Source: Myxococcota bacterium (lineage in GTDB: Bacteria; Myxococcota_C; UBA6777). Taken from it: a stretch of 35,254 nt of DNA. Below the pieces are notes generated by a model. It ran no database searches. It worked only from the letters and a program-made list of their open reading frames with translations, and had not been told where the DNA came from. Below, in pieces: positions 32,601-35,254 of this stretch; within the stretch, counting starts at the first letter, position 1, and every line of letters begins with the position of its first letter. Position numbers and translations under genes: made by a program. Location of the stretch: assembly GCA_023150835.1 (NCBI GenBank), contig JAKLKB010000061.1, positions 1 to 35,254 on the forward strand, read 5' to 3'.

Positions 32601-35254
32601 GTTGGATTGCTGCGGCACGGCCTATCGTTTGGTCACCGAACGCGGTATCCGCTCCGCGATGGCCGCGATCTATCGCTTGATGGGTCAAGCCTTCGCCGCG
32701 ATCTCGCCCGATCTTCTCGCCCGTGAACGTCACGTCGATGGTGAACGCAAGCATCTCCCCTCTGAGTTCTTTGGCCAAGCCCGCGCTTGTTTGGAAGAGT
32801 CCATCGCAACAGCCCGTAGCCACGGCAATACTCGCGAAGAAGCCAAAAGCCGCCTCGAACTGGGCGTCTTTGAAGCCGAACAAGGAAGCATCGCACGTGG
32901 CCGTTATCAGGTCGAACAAGCCCGATCGATCTTTGCTCGTCTTGGCATGGAGTTCTATCGGCAGCTTGCCGAACGTATGCTGGAGGATATCGACGCCTAC
33001 CAACAAGACGAAGATCGCCCCGTCGATGTCGAGCAAGACAACAACTCCCCCTCCCCAAACCCTGCCGCACAAACCATCCAATTCCGCCTGTCCTTCGACG
33101 ACAACGAGCTTGGACCCGCCCCCACTCCCGCCGAAGATCTCGGCGACGAAGGCGATATCGGCGCTCTGATGGAACAAGCCTCCTCAGGGCTGTTGCCCGC
33201 CGTTGTCCGAAAAACACGACCCCAACACGCCAGCGATACCGCTGAGTCTCTCGCCCCCAAAGAGGCCCCCCCTCGCGACAAAACCAATGCCTCCCTCCAA
33301 ACCCAAGAGGCCCCCCCCCGCGACAAAACCAACGCCTCCCTCCAAACCCAAGAGGCCGAAACGCCCACACAAAAAAACACCGAAGCATGGGTCCAAGACA
33401 GCGACACCCTGCTTGCTTTGAGCAACACCAAACAACCCCCCCACGATGACGCCGACGGTGACGCCGACGATGACGCCGAACAAACCGTGTCCTTGATGGC
33501 TGATGATCTAGAACAATCTGATGATCCCGATGATCCCGATGCGCCGACTCAATTCGCTCCGTCCAAGGCATCCGCTCCGTCCAAGGCGTCCGCTCCGTCC
33601 AAGGCGTCCGCTCCGTCCAAGGCATCCGATCCGCCCAACGTATCTGATCCGCCCAATGTGTCCGATGAGGGTGAGATCGGCAAAGCCACTCCCCTCCACG
33701 ATGTTGCTTTGCTTTCATCTGCCTCCTCTATCTCCAATGCCCCCCTACGCCTTCCCCCGCCCTCTTCTCTCAAAAAAGATCCCCACGCCTACGAAGACCT
33801 TGAAACCAATCTTCACCTCAAACCAAGCAACGAAGCCCTCTTGCCCGAAGACCATTATCCCCTTGAAGCCCTTGGCCATGCGCCTTCTTTCTCCGAAAAT
33901 CAACGCGAAAAGTCCACCACCACCGCTGTCTCCCAAACCTCCGAAGAACTCCCGAGCATCGACGATGAAAAAGAGATCCCCGAAAAAACCATGGTCGCTC
34001 CCGTCCATGTCGTCGAAGCCCTCGCCCAAGCCAGCGCCCGCGATACCACCGAACGCAGCCTCTCCGAAAAAAAGGACGCCTTGGTCGATGCCTTCTCGGA
34101 TGCCGATCACGACGACGAGTGGACCGAACGAAAAACCATGCGGGTACAAGGTCTCCCCGCATCGCCTACAACACCCGCGATCTCCACAACTCCTGCCACT
34201 TCCACAACTCCCGCAATCTCCACAACTCCCGTAACCACCGCACCATCCACAGCAAAGGCCCCTTCGACTTCCGCACCATCCACAGCAAAGGCCCCTTCGA
34301 CTTCCGCACCATCCACAGCAAAAGCCCCTTCGACTTCCGCATCTTCCTCCTCAAATCCGCCTACAGCCATCGCACCCTCCGCCGCAAAGTCATCCTCTTC
34401 CCCTCAAACGGTGCGGCCCTCGTCCTCCGATATCCCACAGCTCTCCGTGAAAACCACTCCCTCCACAGGTGCCCCCTCCAACCCCACCAAACCAAGCCCG
34501 ACCCCTCCCACCAAAGATGCCGCCTCCACAAGATTGCCGTTCCCGATGCTGTCAAACCCCAGTCTGCCCGGTGTCCTCAACCCCGCCCACTCTGTCCCCG
34601 AGATGCCCAGCGTCGGTCAATGGAACCCCGCTCACTCTATCCCCGAGATGCCCGGAATCATCGCTCCCCAAGATTCGCTCTCTTCCTCCGCTGACCGCCC
34701 CGCCGCCCGCCCCCTCCCCGGAACTCCCTCTTATGACGATCTCCCCGGATGGATCGCCCCCGAAGAACAAAAACACCTCCCCCACATGGGCGGCAAACTG
34801 CCCTTCCCTAGCCTTTCGCGTACTGATCTCCCCGCGATCCCCCCTCCGTCGATGATCTCGCAGCCCACACAACCCCCTCTCCCTTCCCGTACAAAAGAAA
34901 GCACTCCTCCTGCCGCAACCGCCGTCCCCTCGGCTTCTTCTCCTTCCGCTCAAGATGCACCCACCAAAAAAACCGATAGCTACCCCCCCGAAGAAATATT
35001 CTGGTCCCAAAGCTCCGAAAAGATCGAATCCTTCGCCGTCGAAGAAGATCCCCGCTGGCAACAAAAAGCACCCCAAGAAGTCCAACCCCTCCCCCCCAAA
35101 CCCAAAGTCGCCCCCCCACCGCCTCCCCCACAAGCCCTCAAAGCCCGTCGTTCGGGTACTCCCGCACACGGTGAACCCCTCCTCTCCGCCTCTTCTACCC
35201 CCGCCCATGGCCAAGATGCCCTCCTGTCCCCACCCCCCTCCTCCGATGATATCA
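29635..35254 (+). CDS. Giant zinc-ribbon / degenerate cyclase / AAA-ATPase / TPR regulator with long disordered tail (3' partial)
   Basis: The frame is open from ATG 29635 to the window end (at least 1873 aa); AGGA lies about 11 nt upstream of the start. A zinc ribbon comes first (C19, C22, C33, C36). Residues about 55-215 resemble a class III nucleotidyl cyclase domain but lack its metal-binding aspartates (LRLAATTGRI, GGHGLLRLASKV). The AAA_16/STAND ATPase starts with PLVGRDREM; Walker A is GELGIGKT (K283) and Walker B VFLLD (D417). A winged-helix part is followed by about ten TPR units (about 690-1110). From about 1120 on the chain is disordered, Pro/Ser/Thr/Ala/Asp-rich with short repeats (APSKAS x4, APSTAKAPSTS x3). 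No signal peptide, so cytosolic. Such proteins are typical signalling ATPases of myxobacteria. The ligand and output are unknown. Confidence 0.85.
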   Translation, partial: MENQNLGGSVSSFSSLEICGLCGHANPLDQRFCGQCGAELKAYLQRMREVQRGTQEGPQIQVTFLYGVFGESEGGVRDAETLDKLRKRLMGRFRLVVTERGAKFEDMGRGRFSATLGIQDPTEEDPLDAVTLGLKLLRLSAVAPQLPPLRLAATTGRIAKASIEKPLAQEQDAEEIVGGHGLLRLASKVVWHCPVGGLLVDGLTYRMIRDTHRCKRFRLGGGVLSSTAFYEVESSVDAAGASYDPPLVGRDREMARMVRVFERVEVGEGPIFFTLTGELGIGKTRLLTAFQQQISGRAMLFRNPRERRRIDRWRRTPYSYFAEILRAFFEIYENEEDELSRQKLVQGILSTTTEQSDGRLREMTHLIGLLCQVDFPDSPYIDAEREDPTQLERRAFTALTNYLERAATRRPIVFLLDNLYSADTSSIRLLKHLAQYLESAPVLFVCASRSSLLAQLEEEASLILPGERLTLRPLSEEAARKMLSSLLPERAQLSQDAITRVLSIAEGNPFFLRECLRDLHEQGLSALTAEGGADQIDIPGSIEGILQARISRLQPDERDILQKAAVFGKSFWRGGVEMLLRYEGEIKPGWRVADGVLLDRDDDAEDILTRLEAQGVVQMNHATTFDGEAQYSFVPSLLQELVYQELPEKLLPAYHRLAAQWLELVARNKHQDLGADIAHHLELGELSSRAALYWLELGQRAVKAFSLDSAIEYLEKALKHLDGTLSHKRVEGLRSLAEAHLQQGRYPESMRCFEQLLSLSWQMGQRVLAAEVYTRMGWVAFLMRDFDKSLDLLKNGHCLHQESDYIRGVAMALSHMGKVYTVLGDYVQARLYLQEALDIRRQLEHAGDLAWTLNDVGNLYFEQGELAEARRYHQESLEIRRRLGHTPQLLQSMNNLALLHVARGDYDAALSELLDILELAEKTGDKLALAVVLANLGEVYLLQGELNASAQHLERAIQTAGKLSDTLILAECYRLYGELALEREAPLVALDCCGTAYRLVTERGIRSAMAAIYRLMGQAFAAISPDLLARERHVDGERKHLPSEFFGQARACLEESIATARSHGNTREEAKSRLELGVFEAEQGSIARGRYQVEQARSIFARLGMEFYRQLAERMLEDIDAYQQDEDRPVDVEQDNNSPSPNPAAQTIQFRLSFDDNELGPAPTPAEDLGDEGDIGALMEQASSGLLPAVVRKTRPQHASDTAESLAPKEAPPRDKTNASLQTQEAPPRDKTNASLQTQEAETPTQKNTEAWVQDSDTLLALSNTKQPPHDDADGDADDDAEQTVSLMADDLEQSDDPDDPDAPTQFAPSKASAPSKASAPSKASAPSKASDPPNVSDPPNVSDEGEIGKATPLHDVALLSSASSISNAPLRLPPPSSLKKDPHAYEDLETNLHLKPSNEALLPEDHYPLEALGHAPSFSENQREKSTTTAVSQTSEELPSIDDEKEIPEKTMVAPVHVVEALAQASARDTTERSLSEKKDALVDAFSDADHDDEWTERKTMRVQGLPASPTTPAISTTPATSTTPAISTTPVTTAPSTAKAPSTSAPSTAKAPSTSAPSTAKAPSTSASSSSNPPTAIAPSAAKSSSSPQTVRPSSSDIPQLSVKTTPSTGAPSNPTKPSPTPPTKDAASTRLPFPMLSNPSLPGVLNPAHSVPEMPSVGQWNPAHSIPEMPGIIAPQDSLSSSADRPAARPLPGTPSYDDLPGWIAPEEQKHLPHMGGKLPFPSLSRTDLPAIPPPSMISQPTQPPLPSRTKESTPPAATAVPSASSPSAQDAPTKKTDSYPPEEIFWSQSSEKIESFAVEEDPRWQQKAPQEVQPLPPKPKVAPPPPPPQALKARRSGTPAHGEPLLSASSTPAHGQDALLSPPPSSDDI
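33271..33360 (+). repeat. 45-bp tandem duplication in the disordered tail
   Basis: Two adjacent 45-bp units encode APPRDKTNASLQTQE twice. Farther on, 18-bp units (about 33550-33630, APSKAS) and 33-bp units (about 34240-34340, APSTAKAPSTS) repeat in the same frame. All are multiples of three, so the tail grows without frame loss. Confidence 0.75.

Noticed and set aside
32633-33718. Minus-strand frames over the giant ATPase gene
   Set aside because: Products are Arg/Trp/Gly-rich shadows of the C-rich disordered tail; the plus-strand frame has clear domains and stays open to the window end.

Overview
The window looks like chromosomal DNA of a large-genome, predatory- or myxobacteria-like Gram-negative bacterium, most likely Myxococcota or a close 'deltaproteobacterial' relative. 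This is inferred from gene content only: lipoproteins with Ig-like repeats and a von Willebrand A domain, AAA-ATPase/TPR regulators with a degenerate cyclase domain, a CcmH-like protein with a Cys-Cys-Trp motif, a YhhN-type (lysoplasmalogenase) protein, a PmtA-type phospholipid methyltransferase and a kynureninase. No phage, plasmid or CRISPR signal was seen. Most genes start with a clear Shine-Dalgarno site.

Layout. 1-236: tandem 81-bp repeats ending in a terminal inverted repeat. 281-961 (-): PmtA-like methyltransferase. 1303-4230 (+): large lipoprotein split by one in-frame TAA inside its vWA domain. 4340-5209 (+): membrane protein, then a tRNA-Ser(UGA) with a good promoter. 5678-12596: mostly single housekeeping genes, several as divergent pairs (aat, cyclase/formamidase-like, dual-specificity phosphatase, thioredoxin fusion, glycosyltransferase, alpha/beta hydrolase, cyclic-diphosphoglycerate-synthetase-like GTPase). 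12684-17422 (+): a P-loop-less AAA/TPR protein, then a collagen-like plus YadA-head-like surface lipoprotein. 17622-19902 (+): YhhN protein and kynureninase, separated by an intergenic region built almost entirely from two dispersed repeat families. 27499-19989 (-): a run of same-strand genes: adenosine deaminase, membrane TlpA-like thioredoxin, CcmH-like protein, a very unusual caspase/C13-like protease fused to PDZ and thioredoxin domains, and an integron-integrase homologue that has lost its catalytic residues. 27910-35254: a small TPR protein, a secreted protein of unknown function, and a giant zinc-ribbon/cyclase-like/AAA/TPR protein that runs off the window end.

The most interesting points are (i) the protease-PDZ-thioredoxin fusion next to TlpA and CcmH homologues, which looks like a periplasmic thiol-redox/proteolysis module; (ii) the catalytically dead IntI-like protein, whose gene tail is duplicated downstream; (iii) two families of non-coding dispersed repeats, one MITE-like with terminal inverted repeats; (iv) strong over-representation of the palindrome GATATC; and (v) the single nonsense codon in the vWA lipoprotein. 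All calls come from reading the sequence; no database search was possible.
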